From the NCBI RefSeq assembly GCF_051020765.1, contig NW_027469231.1, forward strand, positions 265,372-329,371: a stretch of 64,000 nucleotides of DNA, read 5' to 3'. Position 1 is the first letter of the stretch. Every line of letters begins with the position of its first letter. The translations under genes were made by a program, and so were the position numbers. The DNA comes from Lasioglossum baleicum (Eukaryota > Arthropoda > Insecta > Hymenoptera > Halictidae). Under the pieces are notes generated by a model. It was given only the letters and a program-made list of their open reading frames with translations, searched no databases and had not been told where the DNA came from. Positions 34,875 to 48,213 of this stretch are shown here, in pieces.

Positions 34875-37461
34875 ACTGTAATGTACTGTTATGATATTTT
34901 CGATTTTTTTCAAAATTTCAAGTTTTTAATTTCAGAAATTGAATCGTTCATGGAAAGTGCCTTTGGAATTAGTTGAGCATACGTTTGTGACAATATTTTG
35001 TTATATTACCTGTTATATTATATGATTGTCTCCATATGTACCTCCGCTGCCGGCACGATCCCACTGGAGTCGTCTTGTGGTTGTGTTCGGTAGATGGGAA
35101 CGACATTACCTGATGGTCGTCGGAAATTGCTATTGCTTTGATATTGTACCATATGCATCTTTTCCCAGATTTCTATTTATTTATAGATACTGTAATTTAT
35201 TGTTGTTATATTTTCGTTCCTCTTCGAAATTTTCAAATTTTACGTAAAAAAAAATTGTATTTCATAGTAAAAATGCCATTGAAATTTGTTGTGCGTACGC
35301 GTTTATGACAATATCTTGTTAAAAATATTGATATATGATATGATTGTCTATATAAGTACCTACGCTGTCGGAGCTACACGACTGGCCGGAGCATGTAGTT
35401 GCGTTTGGGAGATTGGAGGGATACTGCTGTATGGCCTACGTTAATTTCTTTAACCCTGCTTTTGTACCGTATGCATTTTTCCTCAATTCTACCATTTATT
35501 TTCACATACTGTAATTTAGTGTACTAATATTTTCAATTTTTTTCAGAATTTTCGTTTCTTATTTGAAGAAATTGTATGACATAATGAAAGTGTGTTTGCA
35601 ATTCGTAGAGTTTACGTTCATGATATCATTTCGTTACCCCCATTGATACTTCATATGATTGGCTGTATGAGCACGTACGCTTCCAGACCGACATTGTTGG
35701 AGTGGTAATGTAGTTGCGTGCTGTAGATCGGGGCGGCATATTGCATGGTCATTGTTTATTACTTTATCAATGAGATTGTTTTGTAAGCATTCTTTCGCAG
35801 TTTCCTGCTTAATACTACATACCGTTATTTACTGCATTGATATTTTCGATTTCACACAAAATTCCAATTGGTAATTTCAAAAATTGCATTTCTTAGTAAA
35901 AGTGTCTATGGAAATAGTTGAGTGTACGTTTATGACATTATTTAGTTAGACTTACAGTTGTCTTATACGATTGTCTGTATACGTACCTACGCTTTCTGTG
36001 CGACAAGACTGGAGCGGTGTTGCAGTTGCGAAAGCCAAATCGGCGCGGCATACTGGAAGGCCCTCGTTTATTGCGTTAAACTTGATGATCTACCGTAGTC
36101 ATTTTCCCCAGTTAACCATTTTCTTATACTTACTGCAACTTACAGCTATGATATTTCCAATTTTTTTTTTTCAAAACTTGAACCATTTTGTTTTAATAAT
36201 TGCATTTACTAGGGCAAATGCGATAGAATTAGTAGAGTGATCGATTATAACAATATTTTGTTAAATTCATTGTTGTCTTATTGGTTTGTCTCTATATGTA
36301 CCTACGCTGCCGGAATAACACGCCTGGACTGGTCTTGCAGTTTCGTATGGCCGATTGGATCGACATAACTGCATGATCATCGTTAATTTCATGAACCTTG
36401 ATATTGTACCGTGTGCATTTTTGCCCACTCATCCATTTAATTATGCATACTTTAATTTAGTGAATGATATTTTCGATTTTTATCAAAATTTTCAATTTTT
36501 AGTACAAAAAATTGTATTCATTAGCAGATGTGTCTACGAAATTATTTGTTCGTACGCTTATAACAATATTATGCTAAATTCTTTGTTATTTTGAATTATT
36601 GATGTTATATGTTCCTACGCTGCCAGAGAGACACGACTAGCGAAGTCTATTAGTTTCGTGCGACAGATCGGTCGGGAGTACTGGATGACCTTTGTTAATT
36701 TCTTTAACTTTGATATACTGCCGTATGCATTCCTCCGCGTACTTCCATTTATTTATATATACTGTAATTTACTGTTTTAATACATACGAATTTTTCCAAA
36801 ATTCCCAATTTTTAATATCAATCATTGTACGTCTTATGAAAAGTGACTTCGGAATCAGTTGAGTGTTCGTTTATGTCATCCGTTTTCCATATTTGTTGAT
36901 ATTTTTAACGATTTTGCGTGTACGTACCTGCGCTTCCGGAGCGACACGGGTGGAGTTCTCTTGCAGTTACGGAATATCGGAGCGACAATTTTGTGTGGGC
37001 TTTGATAATGTCACCGACCTTGACATTGAACTGTGTGCATTACTTCTCTGTATTCTGTTTTTATCAACATACTGTAATTTACTGTTATGATGTCTCCAGT
37101 TCTTTTCAAAATTTTCAATTTTGGTTTAAAAAATTGTATTTATCGGTGAAAGTGTCTTTGGAATTAGTCGATTGTACGATTATGCCAATATTATAATGAA
37201 ACTTATTTTCATTTTACATAATTGTCTTTATACGTACATACGCTTCAGGGGCGACACGCCTGTTATGGCCTTGGAGTTGCGTTCGGTATATCGGACCGAC
37301 ATACGGTATTACCTTCGTTAACTTCTCTTTCCTTGATATTGTGCCGAATACATTCTTCCGATATTCACTATTTATTTCTAGATTCTGTGATCTACTGTTA
37401 TGATCTTTCCGATTTTATTCAAACCCTCCAAGTCTTTATCTCAGAAATTGTATTTTTTAGG
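34875..37461 (+). repeat. Satellite B array, + orientation, copy 2 (about 8.2 units)
   Basis: 315-bp AT-rich units with GTACCTACGCT-type boxes at 35038, 35356, 35671, 35983 and 36298 (spacing 312-318 bp). The left boundary with A at 34874/34875 is the reverse complement of the boundary at 62653/62654. The right end is the B+/B- switch. Open frames translate the satellite (recurring VYVPTLPERHGWSGL-like and LDIVPYAF-like strings in different places), which is repeat-derived similarity, not a protein family. Confidence 0.94.
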
Positions 37462-40400
37462 AGCAGTGGAAACATCATAGCAGTAATACACAGTATGTAC
37501 AAATAAATAAAAATCTGGGAGAAAATTCTTACTGTGCAATATGAAGATAAGAAACATTATCGAAGACCATTCAGTTGGCTCGCTCCGTTCTGTCGTACGC
37601 AAGTACAAGACCTCGCCAATCGTTTCGCGCAAACAGCGTAGGTACATACACACACAATCATAAAAAATAACAATTAGTTGAACATACGGGTAGACTGAAC
37701 TAATTCCAAAGGCACTTTTCCTAAGATGTACATTTTTCTCAGATAAAGATTGAAAATTTTGAAGAAAAATCGAAAATATCATAACAGTAAATTGCAGAAT
37801 GCATAAATAAATGGAAAATTGAGCAAAAATTCGTACGGTACAAAATGAAGGATATAGAAATAATTGGAGACCAATCAGTAGTGCCGATCCGTTATGCCGT
37901 ACCAAACTACAATACCTCGCTAGTCGTGTTGCAGCGATATCGTATGTTCGTATACAGACAATCATATAAAATGTCAATGAATCTAACAAAATATAGTCAT
38001 ATACGTAAACACAACTAATTCCAAAGTCACTAATGCCAAGGAATACAATTTTTTATAATAATGACTGATAATTTAAAATTTACAAAAGAATCTGGAATAT
38101 CGTAACAGTAAGTAACGTTATTTTTACATAGGTAAAAAACTGCAAGAGAATAAAATGGTTTAAAATAATGGTTAAGAAATTATCGGAAACCATCCAGAAG
38201 TGCCGGTTCTATCCGCGGTACGTAATTACAAGAAGTAGTTACGTCAGTCGTGTTACTCCGACAGCGAAGGTACGTATAGAAACAGTCAGATGAAATAACA
38301 ATAAGATTAAAAAATTATCGACATGTACGTACACTCAACTAATTCCAAAGGCACGTTTCAAGTTCGATACATTTTCTGAGATTAAAAACATGTAATTTTG
38401 CAGAAAGTCTGAAGTATCACAAGAGTATATTACATTATATACACATCAACAGAAAACAGAGACAGAGTGCAAACGGTACAATACCAAGGTCAAAGAAATT
38501 AACAAAGACCTAGCAACACTGTCGCTCCGATCTAGCGAATGCAACTACAAAACCAATCCAGCCATGTCGCACCGTACTCGTAGGTAAGCATATAGGCAAT
38601 CATATAATCTAACAACAAGCTTGACATAAAATTGTCATATATGTACACTCAACTATTTCCAAAGACACGTTTACTACGAACTACAAATCTCTAAAAAAAA
38701 ATTTATAATTATGACAAATCGAACATACCATAGCACTGAATTGGGGCATATGAAATTTAATACATGACTACGAAAGGACTAATATTGTACAATATTAAGG
38801 TTAAAATTATGTACAAAGAATATACAGCAGTGACGCACCGATCTCAAGAACGCTACTACAATACTACAGCAGCCGTGCCGCTCCGGAAAAGCAGATCCGG
38901 AAGAATACCAAAGACACTTTTACTAAGAAATACAATTCTTTAAAATAAAGGTTTGTTATTTCGAAGAAAATAGAAAATTTCATAATAGCAAACTACAGAA
39001 CGTAGAAATAAATGGAAAACGTAAGAAAAAATGGATAGGGTTCAAAGCCATTGTTACACGAAAGTCGAAGACCATCCAGTATGCCGCTCCTATCTGCCGT
39101 ACGCAACTACAAAGACGTTACAGATGTGTCGTTCCTGTTGCGTAGAGGAGCATTTAGGAATCCGTATGGAATAACAGTAAGTATAGCAAAGTATTACCAT
39201 AATCGTACACTTAACTAATTCCAAAGATACGATTAATAAGAAATACAATTTTTTAAAATAAAAATTGGAAACATCGGAGGAAATTAAGGACATCGTAAGA
39301 ATAAATTACGGTATTCCTATATAAACAGAGAATTGCGAAAGAGGGAATGCGGTACAATATTCTGGTTAAACGAATAAACGATGACCACATAGTATGCCGC
39401 TCCGATATCCTAAACGCAACTACATAACCACTCCAGCCGTGACGCCTCGGACGCGTAGATCCGCATACACACAACCGTATAAAAAATAAATAGCTTGACA
39501 AAATACTGTCATAAATTTAAACCCAACTTTATCCAAGGACACTTTTACTATGAAACGTACAATTAAATGGAAGGCAGGGAAGGAATGCATGCTGTACAGT
39601 ATCACGGTTAGATAAGTTATCGAAGATCATGCAGTAGTGTCGCTCGGATCTACCGAACGCAACTACTAGGCCTCTCCAGTCTTGTCGCACAGGAAGCGTA
39701 GGTAGCTACAAAAACAATCATATAAAATAACAATAAGATAACGTCATAAACGTGCACTCAACTAATTCCAAGGATACTCTTCCAAGAAAATACTATCTTT
39801 TATAATAAAAATTGATATTTACGCAAAAAATAGAAAATATCATACGAGTAAATTACAGTATATATAAGTAAATGGAGAACTGGAAAAAGATGCGTGCGGT
39901 ATCATATAATATCATGGTTGGAGAAATTAACGAAGACCATGCAGTAGAGACGCCCAGACCAGCCGTACGTGGCTACAAACAGGACCTCGCCAGTCGTGTC
40001 GAAGGATAAAGTCGATGGATAAAGGAATTGATGGAGACCATCCTGTAGTGTCGCCCGACCTGCCGTAAGCAAATACAAGACAGCGCCAGTAGTATAGCTC
40101 CGACAGCGTAGGAACGGATACAGACTATGATATGAAATGAAAATAAGCTTAACACAATAATGTCATAACGTGCACTCATCCAATTCTCAAGTCACTTTTG
40201 CTGAAAAAATACGATTCCTTAAAATATAATTTGAAAATTTAGATGAAAATCGAAAATGTCATAACATTAAATTTCAATATGTGTAAATAAGTGGGAAAAT
40301 TGGGACAAAATGCACACGGCTCAAAATCATCGTTAACGAAATCAACGAAGACCATCCAATATACCGCTCCGATCTGCCGTACGCAAGTACAGGACCAATG

Positions 40401-40695
40401 CAGCTGTGTCGCTCTGGAAGCGTAGGTTTGTATACAGACAATCAATAAAATAACAATGAGTTTAACAAAATGATGTCATGAACGTGCACTGAACCATTTC
40501 CAAAGATACTTGTATTCAGGAACATAATTTATTCAACTAACAATTGACAACTTCGAAAAAAATTGTAATTACCATAACAGAAAATTGCAGTACTAGTATA
40601 TAAATATAAAAATGAGAAAGAATTGCATGCAGCTCAAAATCGTGTTTTACGAAATTAACTGTGACCATACAGTAGTGTTGTCGATCTGCCGTACC
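37462..40695 (-). repeat. Satellite B array, - orientation, copy 2 (about 10.3 units)
   Basis: Reverse-complement B units start after TTTTTTAGGAGCAGTG at the strand switch and run to the B/A boundary at about 40695. Units carry partial deletions (around 38900 and 39540). The 182-codon open frame on the minus strand (37441-37989) crosses the strand switch and is satellite read in a chance frame. Confidence 0.93.
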
Positions 40696-40707
40696 ATCAT
40701 TCACTGT

Positions 40708-41008
40708 TCGTTGTAGAACTTTACCTATTCATATACAATCAAACACTTTACCGAAGACCTTACCTTGCATGAAGCTGATTCGCTATATTGGGAGCATATA
40801 TAAGCACAATAGCTTCTCTGGGAGTTGAATTGCTAAGTCAATAGGATCACCTATCCTGTATCTCCGAGAGTCAAACCATGTATTCCGGGAGTAAATACGC
40901 TAAACAGTTTTAGTAATAGACACCTTAATTCACCGAATGAATATTAGAGTAGACTGCCGTACCGTTGTAAAACGATACCTAATGATATACAGTCAATCTG
41001 TATCCCGG
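40708..41008 (+). repeat. Satellite A fragment, + orientation (about 0.9 unit)
   Basis: A short A+ segment starts at TTGTAGAACTTTACC, with an internal deletion near 40803 joining the first half-unit to the second. The boundary spacer ATCATTCACTGTTC (about 40695-40707) is the reverse complement of the spacer at 58074-58087. The segment flips to minus-strand A at about 41008. Confidence 0.88.
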
Positions 41009-43793
41009 AGTATTAAGGTGCCCGTCACTAAAATGTCTTCTAATTTGTATCGCTCAACACAGAGTTATACTCAGGATAAAGCAGATTATGTGCTCTGAAA
41101 GTAAGGTATCAGGTTAATAGTATGTCGTTATGCCAATTTGTCACGTTCTCAAACTGTTTTAAGTTCTAATTTAATATTCAAACCGTGAATTAAGGAGTCT
41201 ATTATAAATACCGTTCATCGGACTTACTCCAGGAATACTAGGTTTGATTCTCGGAGTCACGGGATAGCTGAAGCTACAATCCTGCCCGTTCGACTGTCAA
41301 TGAACCCGTTGTTTTAGCAGTTCAAATCTCAATGAAGGTGACCACGTTCTCGATCGTCTGACCCCGGATCTTCGATTTCACACATGATACTAAAGTGCTC
41401 GTCACTAAAATGTAGACGAACTTGCTTCTCTGAACACGACGTTATACTTCCTATACGGTGGGTATCTGCCCCAAAGGTATGACTTTCGGTAAAATGATAG
41501 ACACTATACAAACAGGTATTGCTCTACAGCAGTTTGACGGTCGACTTTAATATTCATATCGTGAATTAAGGTGTCTGCCACCAATATTGTACAGCGGATT
41601 GACTTCCAGAATACCTGATTTGACTATTACTGTCACAGGATAGGTGAAGCTATTGTCTTAGCGTTTCGACAGCCAATGAAGCTGGAACCTTTCTCTAACG
41701 GTTTGACTCTCGATTTTGATATTTATACATGAAAATATGGTGTCTGTCTGCTAACACGTCTACCAATTTGTTTCCGTGAGCACTAAGTATGATACTTGCT
41801 ACATCTGGTTAGGTGCTTGGAAGGTGAGGCCTTCGGTAAAAGGTTTGCGCTTCATGCGAATTGGTAACGCTCTCAAACGATTTGACGCTCTACTTTAATA
41901 TTGAAATCGTGGCATAAAGTGTGCATTTCCAATTCACTTCAGCGGACATACTCCAGGAATACCTGGATTGACTCTCGGAATCCCAGGATACCTTAAGCTA
42001 TTGACACTGCCGATCGACTCTCAAAGAATGTGGTAACGTTCTGGAACGTTTTGATCCTCGATCTTCTATGTCATACACGAAATTATGGTGCCAGTCGCTA
42101 AACAGTAAACTAATGTGTTTCTCTGAACAAGAAGTTACACTCTATACGGCGGGTTATCTTCTCGGAAGATAAGGTATTCCGAAGGGAGTTAGACGTTATA
42201 CCAATTCGTAACGGTTTTCAGTGGTTTCACTCTGCAATTTATTATTCATACCGTGAATTAAGGGGTACATTGCCATTACTCTTCAGTGCATTTATTTCCG
42301 GAAAATCTCGTTTCACTTTCGGACTCACAGGAGATATGAAGATATTGACTTGCCCGTTCGAGTCTCGAAGAATGTGGCAACGTTCTAGAACGGTTTTGCC
42401 CACGATCGCCTGATTCATGAATGAAATTAATGTGCCCGTCACAGAATATGAAGAAAAATTTCTTTCTCTGGACACGAAGTTATACTCTCGAATCGGCGGG
42501 GTAGCTTCTCCGAAAGTAAGGCCATCGGTAGTGTGTTTGACCTCATAGCAATTGGCAATGATCTCAAGCGGTTTGACGCTATATATTTCTATTCAAACCG
42601 TGACTTGCGGTGTCTATTGGCAATACTCCTCACCGGATGTACATTCGGAATACCTGGACTGACTATCGGAATCGCAGAACAGGTGAAGATGCTGACGCAG
42701 CCTATCGTCTGTCACAGAAGGTCGCAACTTTCCCGAACGGTATGACCCTCGATCTTCTAATTCATACATGAAGTTGAGGTGCCCGTCCTTGAAATGAATA
42801 CTAATTTCCCCTTCTGAACACGAACTTATTCTCTTGATGAAGCCAGTGTGATTCGGTGAAAGTAAGACCTTCGGTAAAACGTTTGGCTTTACACCAATAT
42901 GTAACGCCCTCAAATGTGTTGACACTCTACTTTAATATTCAAACCGTTAATTAAGGTGTCTATTGCCAATACTGCTCAGCGAACTTGTTCCCGGAATACC
43001 TGGTTTGAGTATCGGAATCGCAGTATAGGGGTAGTTACTGACTTAGTCGTTCGATTCTCACAGATGGTGGTGACGCCCTCGGTCGGTTCGACCCTCGATC
43101 TTCATACTCGTACATGCTAGTAAGGGGCCGGTCATTAATACATACAGTAATTTTTTTTCTTGCCACGTAGTTATACTCTCTATACAGCTGGTCAGGTTCG
43201 CGGAAAGTAAGGCTCTAGGTATAACGTTTGACCTTCTTCCAATAGCTAACCCTCTACAACTGTTGGACTCTGCACGTTGCCAATACTGCTGCCAATACTA
43301 TTCAGCGGATTCATTCCCGGAGTACCTGGTTTCTCTCTCGGAATCACAGGATAAGTGTAGTTATTGACTTAGTCGATCGTCTCACAAAGAAGTTGGGAAC
43401 GCTCTCGATCTCTTTGATTTTCGATTTTCTATTCATACATGATAATAAAGTGGCCCGTCTGCTAAAATGTCTACCAATCTTCTTCCGTCATCAATAAGCA
43501 AGACACACCCTACAGCGTGTTAGGCTGCTTTGAAGGTAATGCCTTCTGTTTAATGTTTGACTCGATTGTAATAGGAAAAGTTCTGCAAAGGTTTGACCCT
43601 TTACTTTAATCTTCGAACCGTGAACTAAGGTGTCTATTGCGAATTCTGTTCAGCGGATTTGCTCCCGGAATACCTGGTCTGTCTCTCCGAATCACAAGAT
43701 AGGTGAAGCTATTGACTCAGCCGTTCGATTTTGAGGAATGTAGTAACGTTTTCGAAAGGTTTGACACTCGATCGTGTAATTCATACATGGAGT
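41009..43793 (-). repeat. Satellite A array, - orientation (about 8 units)
   Basis: Begins at ATTAAGGTGCCCGTCACTAA and shows the usual minus-strand landmarks. It includes units of the A2 type (41700-41830: GTCTGCTAA, TTTCCGTGAGCACTAAG) and the CCAATACT-doubling deletion at 43270-43300. Strand switches back at about 43793, right at a start box (CATACATG then GAGTCAAACCG). Confidence 0.92.
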
Positions 43794-46357
43794 CAAACCG
43801 CCGGACAATATTATCAATCAAAATAAGGTAACACTTTTCAAGAAATACATTACCTTCCGAGAACCTGCCCCGCTGCAGCGAGTGTCTATTTTATTTTTCA
43901 CGGGAACAAATGAGTAGACATTTTTCGGCAGACAGACACCTCAGCTTCACGTACGAATAGCAAAATTGAGTGTCAAACTGTTCGAGATCGTTAGCAGCTA
44001 ATTTTAGATTCGTGCTGCTGTGTCAGCAGCTTCACCGCCCCTTTTATTCCGAGGGTCAGACCGAGAATTCCGAGAGTCCATCCGCAGTGTAGTACTGGCA
44101 ATAGACACCTTAATTCACAGTATATATAGTACAGAACAGAATGCTATCGTTGTAGAGCTATACCTTCTGATATAGAGTCAAACCTCTGACAGATGGCCTC
44201 ACCTTCCGTGAAGCTAAACCGCTGTATCGAGAGTGTAACGTCGGGTACTGAGAAAGAAATCATTCCTCGTTTCAGTGACGGGCACCTGAACTTCATGTAT
44301 AAATTATAAGATCGAGTGTCAACCTGCTCTAGTACGTTGCCACCTTGTATGAGGGACGAATAGCTACGTCAATAACTTCACCTATGCTCTGATTTCGAGA
44401 GTCCGACAAGGTATTCCGGGAGTAAGTGCGCTGAACAGTTTTGGCAGGAGACACCTTAATTCACGGCTTGAATATTAAACTAGAACGTCAAACCGCTTGA
44501 AAGCGTTACCGATTTGTATAAAGTCAAACGATTTACCGAAGGCCTTACCTTCCGAGAACCTGTCCCGCTGGGACGAGAGTATATCATCGTTTCCAGAGGA
44601 AGAACATAGTATTCATTTCAGTCACGGGCACGTTAACGTCGTGTATGAATTAGAATATCGAGGGTCAGAACTTTACTGTTCGTCACCACCGTCTTGGAGA
44701 ATAAAGCGGCTAAGAGAATAGCTTCAACCATCCTGCCTTTCCGTCTGTCAAACCACGTATTCCTGGCGTAAATGCCCTCAGCATTATTGGCAATGGACAA
44801 CTTAATTCACGGTTTGAATATTGATATTGGCCGTCAAGCCGTTGCAGAACATTACCAGATCGTATAGGGTTAAACTCCTTACAGAATGTCTGACTCTCCG
44901 ACAAACTGACCGGCTGCATCGAGAATATAAAAGCGCATTCTGACGTACGAACTGGTGTACGTTTACTGACGGGCACCTTAATTTCATGCATAAATAAGGA
45001 GGTAGATGGTCAAACCGTTCGAGAACGTCACCACATCCCTTGAGATCCGTACGGCTAAGTCAATAGCTTCACATATCCTGTGATACTGAGAGTCAAACCA
45101 TGAATTCTGAGAGTCTATCCGCAGTACAGTACTGGTATTAGAACCTTAATTTGCGGTATAAATAGTAATATAGAGATGCGAACCGTCGCAGTACGTTACA
45201 TACCGGTATAGGGTATAACTTTTTTCCGGATACCTTACCCTCCGAAAACATATCTCGCTGCAGCAATTGCCTTGCTTAGTGTTCACGGAAACAAATTAGT
45301 AGACAATTTAGTAGGCCAGCAAGTTAATTACATGTATCAATAGGAAGATGGAGAATCAAATAGTCCGAGATCTCTACCACCTCTTTTGACAGTCGTATGT
45401 ATAATGCAATAGCTGCACCTTTCCTGTGATTTTGAGTGACATACCATGTATTCCGGGAGAAAATCCGCTGAACAGTATTGGCAATAGGCACTTTAATTCG
45501 CCGTGCGAATATTAAAGTAGCGCAGCAATCTGTTTCAGCGCGTTACCAATTGGTATAAAGTCAATCGTTACACTGATGGCCCTTCACTCCGAAAGCCTAT
45601 CCATCTGTATTGAGGGTAAAACTACGTGCTCAAAGAAACAAATTAGTATGTTATTTTAGTGACAGCCACATTAATTGCATGTACGAATTATATGATGGAC
45701 TGTCAAACCGCTCCGGAACGATGGAACATTCTGTGAGAGACGAACGGTTAAGACAATAGCTGCACCTACCCTAAGATTCTGAAGGACAGTCAAGGAATTC
45801 CTGGAGTCAATGCGCTATACACTATTTTCAATGGACACCATAATACAGGCTTCGAATACTAAGGTAGAGCACCAAACCGTTTTAGAACGCTACCAGTTGT
45901 TATAAAGTCAATCGCATTACCGAAGACCTTACCATCTGAGAAATATCCCCGCTGCATTGTGAGTATAACTTTGTGATCACACATACGAATTAGTATGCTT
46001 TATAGTGTCTCGCAACTTAATTTATGTATGAATTAGAATTTCTAGTGTCAGAGAGTTCGAGATCGACAGCTCCATCTTTGAGAGTCGAACAACTGGGTCA
46101 ATAGCTACACCAATAAATAGGATACCGAGAGTCAAGCCTCGTATTCCAGGAGAACATCCGCTGAAGAGTATTAGCATTAGATACATTGTATCACGGTAAG
46201 AATATTAAGTGTGGGGATGCAAACCGTTTGAGAACGTTACCAATTCGTAAAACGTCATATTCTGTACCGAAGACCTTACAATACCAGATATTATCGCAGA
46301 GTATCGAGAATATAACATCGTGTTCAGGGATACAAATAACTATACACTTTTGTGGGT

Positions 46358-46367
46358 GGGGGGGGGG
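46358..46367 (+). repeat. G10 homopolymer in satellite A
   Basis: Ten G in place of the usual GTGACGGGCACC landmark, preceded by GTGGGT. Real expansion or base-calling error cannot be told apart here. Confidence 0.8.
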
Positions 46368-46400
46368 CAACTTGATATCATGAATGAATGAGAAGATCGA

Positions 46401-46930
46401 GCGTCAAACCGTTTGAGATCGTTACAAATTCGTATGACGTCAAACGTCCTACCGAAGACCTTACCCGCCGCAAAAATAGCCCCCTGTATCACAAGTAGGA
46501 CTTCCTGTTTGGAAAGACACATTAGTATTCGTTATAGTGACGACATCTTAATTTCATGTAAGAATTAGAAGATCGAGGGTCAAACCTTTCGTGATCGATA
46601 TCACCTTCGGTTAGAACCGAAAGGCTGAGTCAATAGCTTCACCTATCCTACGAGTCCCCGAGTCAGTTGAGCTATTCTGGGGGTAAATTATCTGAACAGT
46701 ATTGGCAATAGACACCTTAACTTACAGTATCAGTATTAGTCTACTGATCCATACCCTGGTATAACGTTAGTTATAGCTATAGTCAAACATTTCATACAAA
46801 GCTTTCCATCGAGAAGCTATCCCGCTGTATCGAGAGTATTACTTATTATGCAGGGAAGAACAATAGTATACATTATTGGGACGGGCACCATAATTTCATG
46901 TATGAATTAGAAAATCGATGCACAAACCGC
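46401..46930 (+). repeat. Duplicated satellite A segment, partner of 8945-9490
   Basis: Second copy of the closest repeat pair in the window. Upstream of 46401 the sequence is the end of a first half-unit (AATGAGAAGATCGAGC) and downstream is a first half-unit start, so the copy joins its array through a half-unit register switch. Confidence 0.9.
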
Positions 46931-48213
46931 TCGAGAACGTTGCCACCTTCCTTGAGTTCCGAGCAGATAATTCAATAGCTTAGTCCATCATATGAGTGTA
47001 AGGGTTAAACCAGATATTACGGGATTAAATGCAATGTACAGTACCGGCAATAGACATCTTAATTCACGATACGAAATTAAAGTAGAGAGTCTAGCCGTAC
47101 GAGAGTATTCCCAATTAGTATAAGTTCACTAATCTTACACAACACCTTTCCTTCTGAGAACACGCGATAGTCTTGCCTAGTTTTTACAGGATGCACTGAG
47201 TACACATTTCAGCAGGCGGACATCTTATTTTCACGTATGAATAGGGTGATGGAGTGTCAAACCGCTTGAGGAAATTACCACCCTTTTTGAAAAACGCACA
47301 GCCAAGACAATAGCTTCACCTATCATGTGATTCCAAGAGCCAAACAAGGTATTCGTGACGCAAATCCCCTGAATGGTATTGGCAATAGAGACCTTAATGC
47401 ACGCCACGGGTATTAAAGTAGGGAGGCAAATCGTTGGAGAACATTACCAATTGCTATAATGTCATTCTTTTGGCCGAACACATTATCTGCCGAGAACCTA
47501 ATCCGCTGGACGAAGTGCCTGGCCTAGTGTTCACGGATGGAAATTAGAAGACATTTCAGCAGGCAGACACCTTATTTTCATGTATGAATTTCATGATTGA
47601 AAGTCAAACCTTTCTGAACGTGTCTACCACTTTTGACTGTCGTTAAGTCAATTGCTTCACCTCGCCCGTGATTCCGATAGTCAAGCTAGGTATTTGCAAT
47701 AGACACCCCAATTTACGGTGTAAGGATTAAAGTACAGTTTCAAGCCGTCGAAGATCCTTACCCGTTGGTATATTGTGAAACTTTTTACCGAAGGCATTAT
47801 CTTCCGAGAACATATCCTGCTGTGCCGAGAATATAACTTCGTGGTCATAGAAGCAAAATGGCCTAAATTTTAGTGACGAGTAACTTAATTTCAAATGTTA
47901 CTTAGTAGATCAAGTGCCAAACCGCTCGAGAACGTTACTACCTTCTGTGAGAGTCGAACAGCCAAGACAATAGCTTCACCTATCCTGTCATTCCGAAAGT
48001 GAAACCAGGTACTCCGGGAGCTCATCCGCTGGACAATATTGGCAAAAGACTGCTTATTTCACGGTACGAATATGACGGTAGAGCGCAAGACGGTTATAGA
48101 GCTTCATCTCTTAGTTTAGAGTCAAACTTATTACCGAAGGCCACACCTTCCGAGAAGCCCAACCCGCTGAAGCAAGTGTCTTGCTCAGTGTTCAAGGTAG
48201 CAAATTAGTTACA

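Larger units (their letters stand above)
43794..48213 (+). repeat. Satellite A array, + orientation (about 12.8 units)
   Basis: Plus-strand A units. Two stretches are far closer to particular units of the first array than to their neighbours: 44485-44800 matches 5935-6245, and 46401-46930 matches 8945-9490. A smaller match links 44815-44970 to 2625-2780. The array ends at a strand switch at about 48213 that resembles the switch at 19667. A G10 run lies at 46358-46367. Confidence 0.93.

Noticed and set aside
37441..37989. 182-codon hydrophobic minus-strand frame as a possible membrane protein
   Set aside because: It is satellite B read across a strand switch; its hydrophobicity comes from AT-rich codons, and the frame is broken in most other units.
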